Position numbers and translations under genes: made by a program. The notes under the pieces are model-generated. The model did not search any database. It was not told the DNA's origin and saw nothing but the letters and a program-made list of their open reading frames with translations. From positions 4,810,081 to 4,874,080 of the forward strand of contig RQOL01000718.1 of NCBI GenBank assembly GCA_013076295.1: DNA of 64,000 nt. The letters are read 5' to 3'. Positions 11,355 through 22,523 of the stretch are shown piece by piece (position 1 is the first letter of the stretch; the number at the start of each line of letters is the position of its first letter). The stretch is from Sanderia malayensis. Taxonomy: Eukaryota; Cnidaria; Scyphozoa; Semaeostomeae; Pelagiidae.

Positions 11355-13592
11355 ATACCAGAGCACTATGTCTTCCAGGAGCATTCAAAAACATGGACAG
11401 CCAGACAACGAAGAGCAATGCCAATCATTGGTAGAGTAACTCAAGTGCAGCCTAGACCTTGCGAGCAAAAATTCGCACTAAGACTTTTGCTATTGCATAA
11501 ACGAGGAGCTACGTCATTTGAAGACCTTCGAACGGTAGAAGGTCATCTATGTGACTCTTTCAAAGATGCAGTATTAGCTTTGGGGCTTTTAGAAGATGAT
11601 GCCGAAATCACACGCTGTTTACACGACGCAGTCATCTTTAATATGCTACCACAACTCAGACATTTGTTTGCCACATTGCTACTCTTTCAAACGCCTTCAG
11701 ACATAAGAACACTCTTCAACACCTTCAAGGAAGCAATGAGTGAAGACTTTGTCAGACGTGATCAACTCAACAATCCGGACATAACCTTCCAAGACAGACA
11801 CATGTATCAATGTCTACTTGATATTGACAACAATTTGAAGGTCCATGGTTTGTCAATCACCAACTACGATCACCTTCCTCAGCTACCAGCCGACTTTGTC
11901 ATTCCAGAACAAGGTGATTTACAACTTAACATGATGATATTCACTGTAATGACTTAGCCAATATAAGCTTCTATTTATACCAAATTAACTATTGTTTATG
12001 TTTTCAGAGGAGGATCACATGGATGTTGAAAACGAAAGAGAGCAAGGAGAAAAAATGCGTGCTGCATTGAATCCAGAACAACAAGTGGTATACACAGCCA
12101 TTATTCAAGCAATTGAGGTGCAATCAGAACAGAACTATCACTTTCTCGACGGACCAGCTGGCACAGGGAAAACATTTCTCTACAACACGTTGGTTCGCAA
12201 CCTCAATGCTTCTGGACACAAAGTTCAATGTATGGTCAGGAATTGCAGCAACACTACTTATTAATGGCGGAACATCGCATTCCCAATTCCAAATTCCAAT
12301 ACCACTGAAGCTGGAATCAACATGCAATGTCAAGAGACAGAGCCGAAGAGCACAAGTGTTGCGTGAAACAACCCTGTTCATATGGGATGAAGCTTCAATG
12401 ATACTAGCATTGGCATTACAAGCAGTTGACAGACTGCTTCGGGATATCACAAGAGTTGAAAAGCCATTTGGTGGCAAATTCATGTTGCTTGGTGGCGATT
12501 TCAGACAAGTTCTACCGGAAGGCAGGAAGAGAGCAAATTGTATCAGAGAGTCTTAAATCATATCAAATCAGTGATTTGTGGGCACAGTTTCAACAACATC
12601 GCCTGCACACAAACATGAGAGCTGTTCAAGATCAATCGTACAGAGAATTCTCAGAATGGCTTGTAAGACTCTTCGGGAGTAACAAACAAGAACCACATGA
12701 TGCACTCGACAATATCACTTTGCCACACCAAATATGCACATCTTCGCGAGAGGAAATGCTCAACTTCATATATCCCGAGCCTAACACACCACAGTCCCAC
12801 CTCATGCTGGAACCGGTAACCATGTCAGAACGTTGTTGTCTTACCCCAAAGAATGACTTTTCACATCAAATAAATGACATCATTCTGGAAAGACTACAAA
12901 CTCCTGAAAGAACATACTACAGCACAGACAGTATGATAACAGAGGATCCAGATGAGGAGGCGGCATATCCAATTGAGTTTATCAACAATCTAACTCCTAA
13001 TGGATTGCCGTTACACCGACTTAGACTCAAGGTATAATCTTCCTATGTATAATTACGTATACATGAAATGAAGTACACACTAATAGCACTTTTTTAAGCC
13101 TAATTATCCTCATTATCACAGTACTATAATGCAATACACATTGTTATTTGCAACTCTCTCTGGTTTAGGTTGGTGCAACAATCATTCTTCTGAGGAATCT
13201 AAATCCAAAGAAAGGTCTTTGCGATGGCACAAAACTTATTGTACGCCATCTCCGACGCAACGTCATCATAGCAGAGATCATCACGAGGGACACAAAGGCA
13301 GCAGGTCATGATTCCAGAATAACATTGTCAACACAAGACACTGAGATGGCGTTCAACATCAAGCGACAGCAATTTCCAGTCAGACTAGCCATACTGCCTT
13401 ACTATCAACAAGGCACAGGGACAATCTCTCAGGTATGTTGTGGTTTGAATTTACCATGAGCCCGTGTATCCACACATGGTCAGTTATATGTGGCCATGTC
13501 CAGAGCAACATCATTTGATGGGGCTTAAAGTATTCCTCCCAGAGAAAACACACATGAAGACAAAAAATATTGTCTTCCAAGAAGTCCTGTAA
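11355..13592 (+). pseudogene. Helitron PIF1-like helicase exons
   Basis: The reading frame after the frameshift covers 11355-11913 (Rep-helicase linker). After intron 11914-12007 comes the helicase: Walker A GPAGTGKT (12151-12174), SGIAATLL after a frameshift near 12233, Walker B LFIWDEAS (12375-12398), then LLGGDFRQVLP (about 12484-12516) and a second frameshift near 12520. The frame then runs to 13031 (GLPLHRLRLK), intron 13032-13168, and VGATIILLRNLNP. Motifs V and VI (TINKAQGQS, QLYVAMSRA) are readable only in pieces at about 13395-13510, ending with FQEVL and TAA at 13590-13592. It is the usual Helitron helicase with at least three disabling changes. Confidence 0.87.
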
Positions 13593-13630
13593 AGGTCTTC
13601 ACAAACCATAGAGCATAAATCGCGTTGCTC

Positions 13631-14305
13631 TCATGGGCATCTACCAAAATACACACACACCAAACACGAGGGCTCAGATTGTGGTTCTACCGGATCGGCT
13701 TTGTTGCACTTTATAGTGTGATCAACATTCATTTCTGGTTTGCCACGCCACTCCAGTAAATAAGATCCACCAAAGAACGATCCGGACACTTTCACAACAC
13801 CCCAGTGTCCGGGGGTGTTTATCAACAACAACACGATCTGGGTCCTGCGTAGCGCCTGTATCAAAAGAGATATGCTTTGCCATGCTCTCCGATATTGCCT
13901 ATGGGAGTATGGCTTTCCTTTTCTCTGTGAAAACTGCAATCTGTCCATTGACAATTGTTTTTTCGGATGAGAAATTGCAAACAACATTAAGATTATCCCT
14001 CTCTCATCCCAATAACTAATGATAACTAATGTACTTATTAAATTTAACTCTTCAATATGTAGTATTACATATTCCAAATTAAAATTGCAGTTTTCATGAA
14101 CACCAAGGAAACCTCGAACAAAGGTTACCCCTTGAAGTCGGTGTTCGAGCTTTAAACTAATGTAACCTGGCAACTTCTTTTTACTATGACCAAACTTAAT
14201 GGTGAGAATGCACGAAACATCGAGAGAACAGACATCCGTGTCGTTGATTTGTGCCACGCGAGTGTGAATTTGATATTGAACAATGCTGTCAACATCGCTG
14301 GACAC
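13631..14305 (-). CDS. Unidentified 224-codon open frame
   Basis: A long open frame on the minus strand (MSSDVDSIVQYQ... to a stop at 13631) lies just behind the Helitron helicase and points the other way. I do not recognise it. It has no obvious signal peptide or transmembrane segment; the middle is hydrophobic (ISTLVIISYW) and the last part has a few Cys (CNKADP, CLVCVYF). Cnidarian Helitrons sometimes carry accessory genes such as RPA-like proteins, and this position would suit one, but I see no convincing RPA motif. It may be chance. Confidence 0.25.
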   Translation of the reverse strand: MSSDVDSIVQYQIHTRVAQINDTDVCSLDVSCILTIKFGHSKKKLPGYISLKLEHRLQGVTFVRGFLGVHENCNFNLEYVILHIEELNLISTLVIISYWDERGIILMLFAISHPKKQLSMDRLQFSQRKGKPYSHRQYRRAWQSISLLIQALRRTQIVLLLINTPGHWGVVKVSGSFFGGSYLLEWRGKPEMNVDHTIKCNKADPVEPQSEPSCLVCVYFGRCP

Positions 14306-14309
14306 TCCA

Positions 14310-16190
14310 CATGGTGAATGAAGACATTAATACAATCTACAGACGGGACCAATTATCTTTCATTCATCTTCACCATCCATTGATAACTGTCAAGAATAAT
14401 AATTAACTGATTACTATTTTCTTACTAATGTAATTTTTTTACATATATAAAAAGATTGCAGGATTAATCTACTCTCTGTTAGTATCTAATAACCTTCATC
14501 AATGTTAATTTTTAATGAGATGCATTTCTATAGTTTATCTTAACCAATAATAGAAGTTTATCTCACATTGAAACGAGGCCATTGCATCACATTCAAAAAG
14601 ACTTTGGCCTCATTTCCATCAATGGCAGCTAACCGCTAACTTTTAAATGCCTTATGAAATATGAATTTGATTCATGAAACAGCTAAACTTTGGCATCACA
14701 AAAAATTATCAAGAGGACAACTTAAGTTTGAAAACTATCTCCAGATTTAACAGAGAGCATTTTCAATGTGTCTTACAGGTAGGTGAATACATTTAGATCT
14801 TATATTTAACCATTTGCAATTCAATTACAGCTTAATTTTTGTTAGGCCATCCAAACTTCACTGATTGCCCCGACACACACGACGACAGTTTCTTCGTTAG
14901 GCCATGCAAACCTCAACAATTGTTTTACAACTTTACAGTTTCGCTGATTCAAAAATAAATTTCTGGTGCCCTGACTATATGTGCCTACGAGTGCCAGCTT
15001 GGACTCAAAATAATTCTTCCAGTATTTGCCACTTTATGGATTCCTTTGTGTTCATTGCCTCTATGTGTTACATACATCAACATCTTCTTGAAACTAAAGT
15101 TTTTTCCCAATATTAATGATGAATGACCTAAAAATCATCTTCAAAGGCTTTTCCTGTTTAGTTCATTGCTGTATGTCAAGGAAACTACTGTAATGATGTT
15201 TACAGTAATAATTTTTGCTCTAGGAAAACTAACCTGGATGTTACATACACACACTGTCAGGTCATCTAATTAATAATTCATGCATTACATGAACACTTAA
15301 CAATTGACATTTACCAGCCTCTTAATGCACAAGTGCAGAAAGCCAATGAAAATATATTACAACAACATGAAAGTTTGTTTCCACTAATTGATAAACAATC
15401 TCTATCTACCTCTTTCTATTAGTACATCAAGTTATGTAGCAAAGCATAAATAATTTTCACAGATTTTGCATTTCAAACATGTTTTTGAAGTAATCCACAA
15501 AGGGAATCACTGCAGCTTCACAACTATCATATTGTTCTATTGTCCTGTATTATTTGGCACTATTAATTATTTTTTTCTTTTTCCCATATGATACTTAGTG
15601 AAACAAATGCTGAAGTGCTGAACCAAAGCTGTCAATGTCACTAATGTTTGCTATTCACACCATGCAATTGTCAAATGGCTCAAACAAACATTTACTACAA
15701 CATATATGAAAAGTCAATGGAATCCTTAACAAAGTCATGGAAAGAGAATTCTGTCTAGGTAAGTTTCAATCACACTTTAATTCCACTAGCCTTTTGTGAC
15801 AGGCTATTGCCTCATAATAATTGACTGAAATAGGAAACTGCTAAAATGACAATGTATTACCTACATCATTGTGATTCAAATGAAATTCTTGTCCAATATC
15901 AAACCTCATCTGTTATTACCTATGTATATTATTCAACTTTAAGTTAACTTATGATTTACATTAATTAGCTTTTTACTAACCTTTTACCAAAAGTATTGTG
16001 TTTTCAGAGGTCTACTGCCACTATATGACCCATTTTTGCCTGTCCACCAATACGAGGCTACACCCCCAAATACACCCCCAAAAGTGTGCTGTACTACTGG
16101 AAGCAAAAGCGAATAGAACACGCGCATGTGTACCAACCAGTTAACTAGTCTCAACAACAGACTATCATGCGAGCGCAGCAAACCAATCAA
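14310..16190. other. No gene seen, AT-rich
   Basis: About 1.9 kb of AT-rich sequence with only short, unconvincing open frames. A direct repeat of TTCGTTAGGCCAT(C/G)CAAAC-like sequence occurs at about 14842 and 14892. The Helitron 3' end may lie in here, but I could not place a hairpin plus CTRR terminus with confidence. Confidence 0.4.
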
Positions 16191-16194
16191 TTGG

Positions 16195-17094
16195 ACGGGG
16201 CATGAGCGCAAGCGTGATGCAGCGCACGAAGCGCGCCAACCCCATTAATCTCTTTTTACTTGACAGGCTGGGGCGAACGAGCGAAGCCAGTGATGACCCC
16301 TAGTTCCATTAATTATTCTGCTAATTGTGCTATCACGAAAAAACTACGGCTTACGCTGGCGAAACTTCCAAATTCGCGTCCCGAACTCCATTTTCGAACA
16401 GAGTATTCGCTCTTCACGTGACCCATTTCGCCTTTTGCTGTAGTTTAATTGGCTCTTTCGTGACTTCACGTGGACTGTCACGCTTATTTCGCTACCATGC
16501 AAATTTGCCCTCGGGTTGAACAGCAGGTACTTTTGGAGAAGACGCGTGTTTTTGTTTTCCACACAAAGGATAACTGAGGGCCTTTCAAAGTGTTTTACGA
16601 CCTGAATTATCTTTGTAAAGACTTGCTAATTGTTTGAGAGACCTCTGGAAAATTACAGGAAACAATTGAGAACACAGGTGATGGCTTTGTTTTGTTTTTT
16701 GAGTGAGATATAGTGAGAGTTTTAGTTTAGGTAGTAGGCGACCGTCATTGTTGCTTCGGCATGCTTGCGACGCTTAGGCCTAATGTAAACAAGCCCAAAG
16801 TTTTAATAAACAAATTATGATACGGGGTTATCAGGCGAGCGAAGCGAGCCAAACTGTTGCAAGAGGAGTAGGCAGAGGCATGAGCGTGAGCGAATGCAGC
16901 GCACAAAGTGCGCCCTATCACCAAATTTTTCTTGGTAATAGATAGACAGGCGAGCGCAGTGAGCTAACCCAGTGTACGTGGGGTTCAAAGGGGCATGCGC
17001 GGGAGCGAATGCAGCGAAGTGCGCCAACCACATTAAGTTTTTTCACTTGCCCCCCTCCAGGAAGCGAGCGTACGCGAGCGCCCCCGGCTAACAA
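16195..17094 (-). mobile_element. Element A, copy 2, inverted and rearranged
   Basis: Bases 16310-16800 are the reverse complement of 6560-7030 (landmarks CGAAAAAACTACGG and CCTCGGGTTGAACAGCAGG). Bases 16850-17094 are the reverse complement of the tandem array and the ACTAGCCGGGGGCGC end. Unlike copy 1, a further array-like piece (CGCACGAAGCGCGCC) lies at 16195-16260 where the right block should be, so this copy is rearranged. Its 17094 end abuts the broken C-terminal part of the nuclease-family gene. Confidence 0.8.
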
Positions 17095-17216
17095 GGCTCT
17101 GGTGAGCAACAGCTGATATTACATTTATTTTTTGTGTGAGCGTGAAAATCCAATTTTGCAGTGCGTGAATGAGTGAAAAGTCAAAAAATTATGTGTGAAT
17201 GCATGATTTACAACCA

Positions 17217-19315
17217 CTATGGGGGTGCATGGAAAGTGCTACAAAAATGGCTTTGACCATGGAGATTGTCTCCTCTCCCTGTCCAAAACTTTGTGATGAT
17301 TGGAAGTGATTGGTAAAAATTGATTGATACAAGAAATACATCAGTATCTGGTGAAAAATGTAGCACTCGCACACAGGAATTCGTTTTTTGCAATTTCAAT
17401 GGCATGTAGAATGAGAAGAGTATCCACTTTTTCATGTCATGCCTTCTTAAATCAATTTCCATTTGACTGATGTTGGTCACAGACATTGTATTATACGTTA
17501 CCACATATGTTATACCCATGGTGTTAAATTTCTTGATGGTCTTTTGGGACAGGTAGGTGGTTATGTCCTGCTTTGCATCAATGTGGGAAAGGAATTGCTT
17601 CAAGCTTGTGTTGGCAATAGTTGTTTCATATTTCACTCCGTATCTTACATCTTTTCCTGACGTTCTGTGCTGCCTTGTCCTCGACTTCAAAGAATCTCGA
17701 ATATACCGGTCAAAAATTAGGTGAATTTCGCTAAAATCTTTTCAGATTTTCCAGATTTTCTTGATAAATGATTCGGCAAAGTCCTAGGAAAAAAGTGTTC
17801 GTATGTTTTACATTAGCTTTCCGTACAGAAACTTAATAGCAGTATATCAAAGCTGAGAGCTGAATGTTAATGGAGATAGATGAGGACTAATGGAGTGCAG
17901 CAATCGATTAAATACTGATAAGTTCACATTTGTTGACACCCGTATACGGTAGAAAATTAAACAAGTAAACAGAGAAACAAATCGTCATCAATATTTGATG
18001 CATGGGGCCATTCAAAAAATACGTAACACCCACACTCGCCACTTTTGACTACCCATAGTTCTTTAAAGTAAGTTGCAAAGTTCTTGCGGCAATTGGGGCT
18101 TAAAAAGTAACTGCGTAGGTCACAAAATAATTCAGAAAAGTAGATGACACATGTACAAACAGCAGTGGATTTTAAGCTGAAGAGCCTTGATGCAATTGCA
18201 AGAAAAGATTTCAAAAAAATCTCTGTTAAATAACAAAAAGCTTTGACCAACACAACCCCATGAAATTTTCTTAATAGCTTGTAACAAAAATGGCTATACC
18301 CTCCCATTCTTCAGGCGTTACCTAATTTTTGAATGGTTTCTTTACATACCTTTGGCGGGCACTTTTTTGCACCACCTGATGTTAGCGATGCTAATTGGTA
18401 TGATTACGCAGAGCTAAAAAACTTGAATTTTTTTAAGTTTAATTTGGAATTGCTGAAATTAAGCTGTACTTTACCAAATTAAGATTTCTGTAACCCATGT
18501 CTCATCGAATTCTAAGACGCAACTTTGCCGGCCTAAGGTATACCTTACGTGACATGTCAACATTTCCTTTGTTTTCTTAACTTGATTCACAAGAGCCATA
18601 CCATCGATTACTATCGCTCGATAAAAATCTCATGAATTGCTCATTATCTTGTAAGATTCTCCAGGCTCTGCAGGATTTTCCACCTGATGCATTATAGCAG
18701 ACTTATCAGTGCATGTCAGCAGTTGACCATCCGCCAGTGAACAAGGATTTCAGTACAACAGAAAGTTCAAAGTTGCCAAGACAATGTTCTAAATCGACGT
18801 TTGGTCTTTTACGAGCGGTGATCAGAAATCTTGCTGCAAGAGTCTTTTCTTCCTTGAGTTGAACAACCTTAGCTCCAACCTTTGTCTTGATAACAGTCTT
18901 GGTGGCTTTAAAGGATTTCAGTGTTCGTTTCTTTGTGGGTGTCCAAACTGACAGGCAACCGTGAAACCTTTCTTTTATAAACTCAGCATTCCTTTCCAAT
19001 TGTTGCATGATGGAGTACTTCAAAAGCAGACTGGGTGGGAAGTATGGCCTTGGAAATGACATTAAAGACCCAGTCTGTCTCATCAAACCCAATATCGAAT
19101 TCATCCGCAGTCTTCACTAATGCACCTACATTGGAGCCAATTCTAGATCTGATAGTGATGGTGATAGTTAGCTGATAGTGCAACTTTCTGTAGTCGGTAT
19201 TTATGTTCTGCCATTGACAAAAGTCCTCCGATAAAGATGCGACCATGGGAAAGATACGGGAAAAACGATTCAATGCAGATTAACATTGAGTTAACCCAGT
19301 AACACCACCACCGAC
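17217..19315 (-). pseudogene. PIN/FEN1-like nuclease family fossil, C-terminal half
   Basis: The minus-strand pieces follow the order of the intact 850-residue protein at 61028-63580. From 19315 down: GGGVTGLTQ, an in-frame stop, then LNRFSRIFP and FDIGFDETDWVFNVISKA. A frameshift leads to VVQLKEEKTLAARFL and LGNFELS (to 18706), then CTDKSAIMHQVENP and VIDGMALVNQVKK (about 18590-18616). After an unclear intron region (17740-18480) come LIFDRYIRDSLKSRTRQ (17684-17720), a frame-shifted HEKVDTLLILHA (about 17400-17438) and SPDTDVFLV (about 17329-17355). The acidic residues of the nuclease core are thus recognisable, but the last one (FSGND in the intact gene) is missing where the gene ends near element A. 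Confidence 0.78.
17740..18480 (-). other. Probable intron of the nuclease-family fossil
   Basis: No family motif was found between the LEFDETWVTEI piece (about 18480-18530) and SEIHLIFDRYI (about 17684-17725). An open frame of 116 codons at 17957-18307 does not match the family and is probably intronic. Confidence 0.4.
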
Positions 19316-19433
19316 CTGAAAAAATATATAAAAATAATTTCGTATTTGTCTGATTGTATGAGACTTTGCTTTAGTTCCTTCTTCAGTTTAAATGGTAGAA
19401 CGAATAAAAGATTAAAAACACATTGGCATGGGT
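19316..19433 (-). other. Intron in nuclease-family fossil
   Basis: On the minus strand the frame NKALR reaches a donor GTAATAACC. About 118 bp later TTTTTTCAG precedes GTCGGTGGTGGTGTTACTGG. Splicing gives HAIEQKNKALR-VGGGVTGL, which matches the GGI stretch at the same place in the intact homologue (residues 221-223). Confidence 0.7.
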
Positions 19434-20430
19434 TATTACCCTTAAGGCTTTGTTCTTTTGCTCAATGGCATGGCCAGATCCAATTGGTGTGAATGGTATT
19501 CCTGATTTGCAAATAGAAAAGTTATCCTGAAGGCAAAGCCATGGTTCTGCATCTGAATTCTTTAGCTCCTGCATCTCTGCCAAATAAACGGAGGAAAGTC
19601 TGGTGTAATCCAGTTGATCATGTGCAAAGAAATATTGAACAAACTCATTGAGTGAAGAGAGATGGAGCTGCCATAAACCTTCATGTGATGCTCGGAGGAA
19701 GCGAAGAAGAGACTCAAACATCTTCATGTAATTCCACTGAAACTGAGCTTGATTGTAGAGACCATCTGTAAATGCTTGTAAATAATTCAAGACGCCTTCT
19801 TTGTCAAGAAGCTGTAGCATGCTATAGTGTTGTTGCTTGCATTCCTCTTCTGCACCTTGCTCGAGAATCCTCTCAAACAAATCAATCTCTGATTGAACTC
19901 GACTGGTTGAATCTGGATCGGCAAAGTTCGTCTTGAGGAACTTTGGAAACAGTAAATGAAAAAACGGCAAATAAATTGCTGTATGGGCTTCCATTGCTCT
20001 TTTATAATGCTTTGCAGCTAAAACTTGGGACAAAGTGTTTTCTCCATATATTTCAGCTTTGGTAAATAATCTATCCAGACCACTGTCTTCGATGTACTTT
20101 CCAATGCATTTCAACATAGCAAAAACTATGTGTAACTCTCCAAGTCTGAATATAGAGTCTTGACGGATTTCTGCTTTCTCTCTCAGTTGAATAGCTTTCG
20201 AATATAATTGCAAATCAAGACTTATGATTTTTTTCTTTCTATCAGTAACTTTAACATTTACACCTTGAGCAATATTCAGCGCCTTGTAAAGGTTTGACCA
20301 ATCAGTTGGTGATCCTGGATAAAGCGGCTTTTTTGGCACATTGTTTCTTCACAACTTTCAGTTACTAGCGAATTGTAGGCTGCCCAACTTGGCAATGGCA
20401 TCAGTTTTTCTTCATTGAAGACTTGTTTGA
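19434..20430 (-). pseudogene. PIN/FEN1-like nuclease family fossil, middle region
   Basis: A 300-codon stretch reads through LGELHIVFAMLKCIGKY, AAKHYKRAMEAHT and HDQLDYTRLSSVYLAEM to SGHAIEQKNKALR. It aligns with residues about 12-225 of the intact protein at 61-63.6 kb: KHYKR with KHYNR, and YTRLSSVYLAEM with YSRYGAYYCRQL. Upstream, after a frameshift near 20343, the reading EEKLMPLPSWAAYNSLV continues the same gene to about 20430. This domain has no function known to me; it precedes the nuclease part in both copies. Confidence 0.8.
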
Positions 20431-20507
20431 TCGCTCAACAACAATCTGTGTTCTGGTATAGCTGTGTTTCGTTAGCTGGTGCTGCTCTCGTAAAAAGGGG
20501 AAACGAT

Positions 20508-20766
20508 TCACGCTGCAGTGTTGGCTTGTTGCAAAGCATAGTTTTTTCGAAAGGGTTTTGCTTGAACATGATTGTGCTGTGATCTTTCAATCTTGAGCTT
20601 TGTGTGCTTGTTCTCAGCTGATCGTTTTTGGAAGAAGATCTGTCGGGTCCCATGAAATTCAAGCTTACCATCTGGTGTATTGTTATGAAAATCAGTGTTA
20701 TCAATAGCAAAATGTATCTTTGTACCTTGTGTTACGGTAGGTTGTATGAAAACACCAGCATTTTCT
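20508..20766 (-). pseudogene. PIN/FEN1-like nuclease family fossil, piece after the LINE
   Basis: On the minus strand the reading is ENAGVFIQPTVTQG, then FAIDNTDFHNNTPDG, KLEFHGT and KLKIERSQ. This run (GGV.I.P....F.IDN.DF...TPDGK..HGT) is a recognisable motif of this multi-copy invertebrate family. It is cut at about 20766, where LINE-B begins in the opposite direction. Confidence 0.7.
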
Positions 20767-20790
20767 CTTTTAGATACAGATACAGGGAAT

Positions 20791-21675
20791 ATGGACGAGT
20801 ATTTAGAAGAATCTTCGGATGCAGAGAAGCTCGAAAGAAACGGAGACAATGAGGAAAACGACGAGCAAAGTAAAGGTAAAGCAAGGAAAATATCGAACGA
20901 CGAGGAGAGGATATTAGAGTTAAGAAGTGAGCTGACGAACACAGCAGAACAACAGGAGAAATTAATGGTGGACGAAGATAACAGAGAAAGCCTAGTACAA
21001 GAAGACGAAAATACTGATCATGTTCAGAACACCAATGGACACAATACCCCAGGAAGGGATAATCGTTCAATCTCAATTTCGTCCGATTTTTCTTGTGACG
21101 AAGTTATGGAGTATACAGAGGCCCAATGGGGTGGTTCAAAACAAGGACAGGAACATGTAGTAAAAGACACTACAAGTCGAAGATTGGATGAGATGGAAAG
21201 AAAAATTGATGAAATCATGAGCAAAATAAATGGAGCTGAGCAAGGCAGAATGAGAGACGATGAAAGAAAACGGTCTGAGGAAATGCTTATAAGATTGGGC
21301 AAGTTAGAAGAAAAGAACAAACAATTAAAAGATGAAAACATGGCATTAAAGTTGGAAAATTTTGATTTGAAACAGAAAGCTAAATACACACAAGTACCTG
21401 CCAGAGTCAGAGAAGATCCATGGAAATTCCCAAACGCCGTTCGACCACGCTCAGAAAAAGCTTCTGCAACAAAAGATCACAAAACAATGGAAAACCATGG
21501 AAATAGTACAACAGCTATCAGAGAAAACTCAGAAAACTTAGAAATTCCTCCAGGGAACATTGATTCTACTGATTTCACCTATGCAGATGCCGTAGTACAT
21601 GGACAAAGAAGTTATGCAAGAGCGCAGTCAACAGCAACAAGCTCTGCGATGCATGGAGAAAAGAAACAAGTTTAA
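20791..21675 (+). CDS. LINE-B ORF1, coiled-coil part
   Basis: The ATG at 20791 (MDEYLEESSDAEK) is the first one beyond the host-gene sequence. The protein of about 294 residues is very acidic, then has a heptad-rich stretch (about residues 130-200: RRLDEMERKIDEIM and EEMLIRLGKLEEKN), as expected for trimer-forming ORF1 proteins that bind element RNA. It ends with a TAA just after KKQV. The esterase domain follows in another frame, so one ORF1 has probably been split by a frameshift near 21675. Confidence 0.75.
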   Translation: MDEYLEESSDAEKLERNGDNEENDEQSKGKARKISNDEERILELRSELTNTAEQQEKLMVDEDNRESLVQEDENTDHVQNTNGHNTPGRDNRSISISSDFSCDEVMEYTEAQWGGSKQGQEHVVKDTTSRRLDEMERKIDEIMSKINGAEQGRMRDDERKRSEEMLIRLGKLEEKNKQLKDENMALKLENFDLKQKAKYTQVPARVREDPWKFPNAVRPRSEKASATKDHKTMENHGNSTTAIRENSENLEIPPGNIDSTDFTYADAVVHGQRSYARAQSTATSSAMHGEKKQV

Positions 21676-21686
21676 ATAGGAAAGAG

Positions 21687-22268
21687 GTGGGAACAGAAAT
21701 CGGAAATTGTTTTGGAGCTGACAGGCAATTTCAACACTATCAAAGAAATAATTATCCTGCAAATGGACAAAAGCCCAAGTTCATCATCGTAGGAGACTCA
21801 ATGACCAAAAAGATCAGGAGGAAAGAAATCAACGATGAGGCCAGAGATTATCATGTTCTTGTAAAATCTTTTCCAGGAGCAACAGTTGAAAAGATGAAAT
21901 ATTATTTGGAGCCAGAGATCATGTCCAACCCTGAAGGTGTCATTATACATTGCGGAACGAATAATTTACGAAACGAAAGCCCTGAAAGCGTCGCAAATAA
22001 GATCGTAGAACTGGCGATGGAGGCAAAGAAACGCACACAACATGTGGCTGTATCCAGTTTAGTTATGAGAACAGATTCAAACGAGCTTGATCTAAAGAGA
22101 GCCAGGGTAAATACATTACTTCAAAGATATTTGGTAAGCCTACCAGTTGACTTTATTATGCATAACAATATTTCAGGTAGTCATTTAGATAATTGGGGTC
22201 TCCACTTGAATTTTAAAGGGACAAACATTATGAGTAGAAATTTTTTATCCTATTTAAATTACGATTGA
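21687..22268 (+). CDS. LINE-B ORF1, SGNH/GDSL esterase domain
   Basis: The frame shows the SGNH blocks: FIIVGDSMTK with the nucleophile Ser (codon 21798-21800), the Gly-containing GATVEKM, IIHCGTNNLR with the Asn, and DNWGLHLN with the Asp and His. CR1/L2-like elements of fish and invertebrates often carry such an esterase in ORF1; its role may be in lipid or membrane contact but is not settled. No ATG opens it, consistent with a frameshift from the coiled-coil part. Its stop TGA (22266-22268) is followed in the same frame by the ORF2 leader. Confidence 0.85.
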   Translation: MGTEIGNCFGADRQFQHYQRNNYPANGQKPKFIIVGDSMTKKIRRKEINDEARDYHVLVKSFPGATVEKMKYYLEPEIMSNPEGVIIHCGTNNLRNESPESVANKIVELAMEAKKRTQHVAVSSLVMRTDSNELDLKRARVNTLLQRYLVSLPVDFIMHNNISGSHLDNWGLHLNFKGTNIMSRNFLSYLNYD

Positions 22269-22523
22269 CCATTACCATGTTCTTCAGGTTCAGGTTTTGG
22301 GAATATTGATGTAGCCTTACTAGATAATTTTACTGGTTCATTTGAGGATTCGATAGATTCAAACCCAATATCGGTAAAATCTCCGTTAGGCCTTGAAAAC
22401 CGGCAAGTTCCATTAGAATCAAGGGGTAGTCCACTATTTGAATCTGTTCAAGAATTTTCAACTAATGTATCTCTTGAGTCAGGGGTTTGTAATGATATTG
22501 AAAATAACCTTAATTCTACGGAG

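Larger units (their letters stand above)
8447..13592 (+). mobile_element. Helitron coding region (Rep/helicase), degenerate
   Basis: The reading frames encode, in order, a Gln-rich N-terminus, a Helitron-like N-terminal domain, a HUH Rep nuclease and a PIF1-like helicase. That combination is diagnostic of Helitrons, which transpose by rolling-circle replication. Four GT..AG introns are visible: 9206-9314, 10499-10660, 11914-12007 and 13032-13168. Frameshifts lie near 8450-8480, 11343, 12233 and 12520, and the last exon is scrambled near 13435-13520. The element's own ends were not found; repeat unit R may be its 5' side. This copy cannot make the full protein. Confidence 0.9.
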
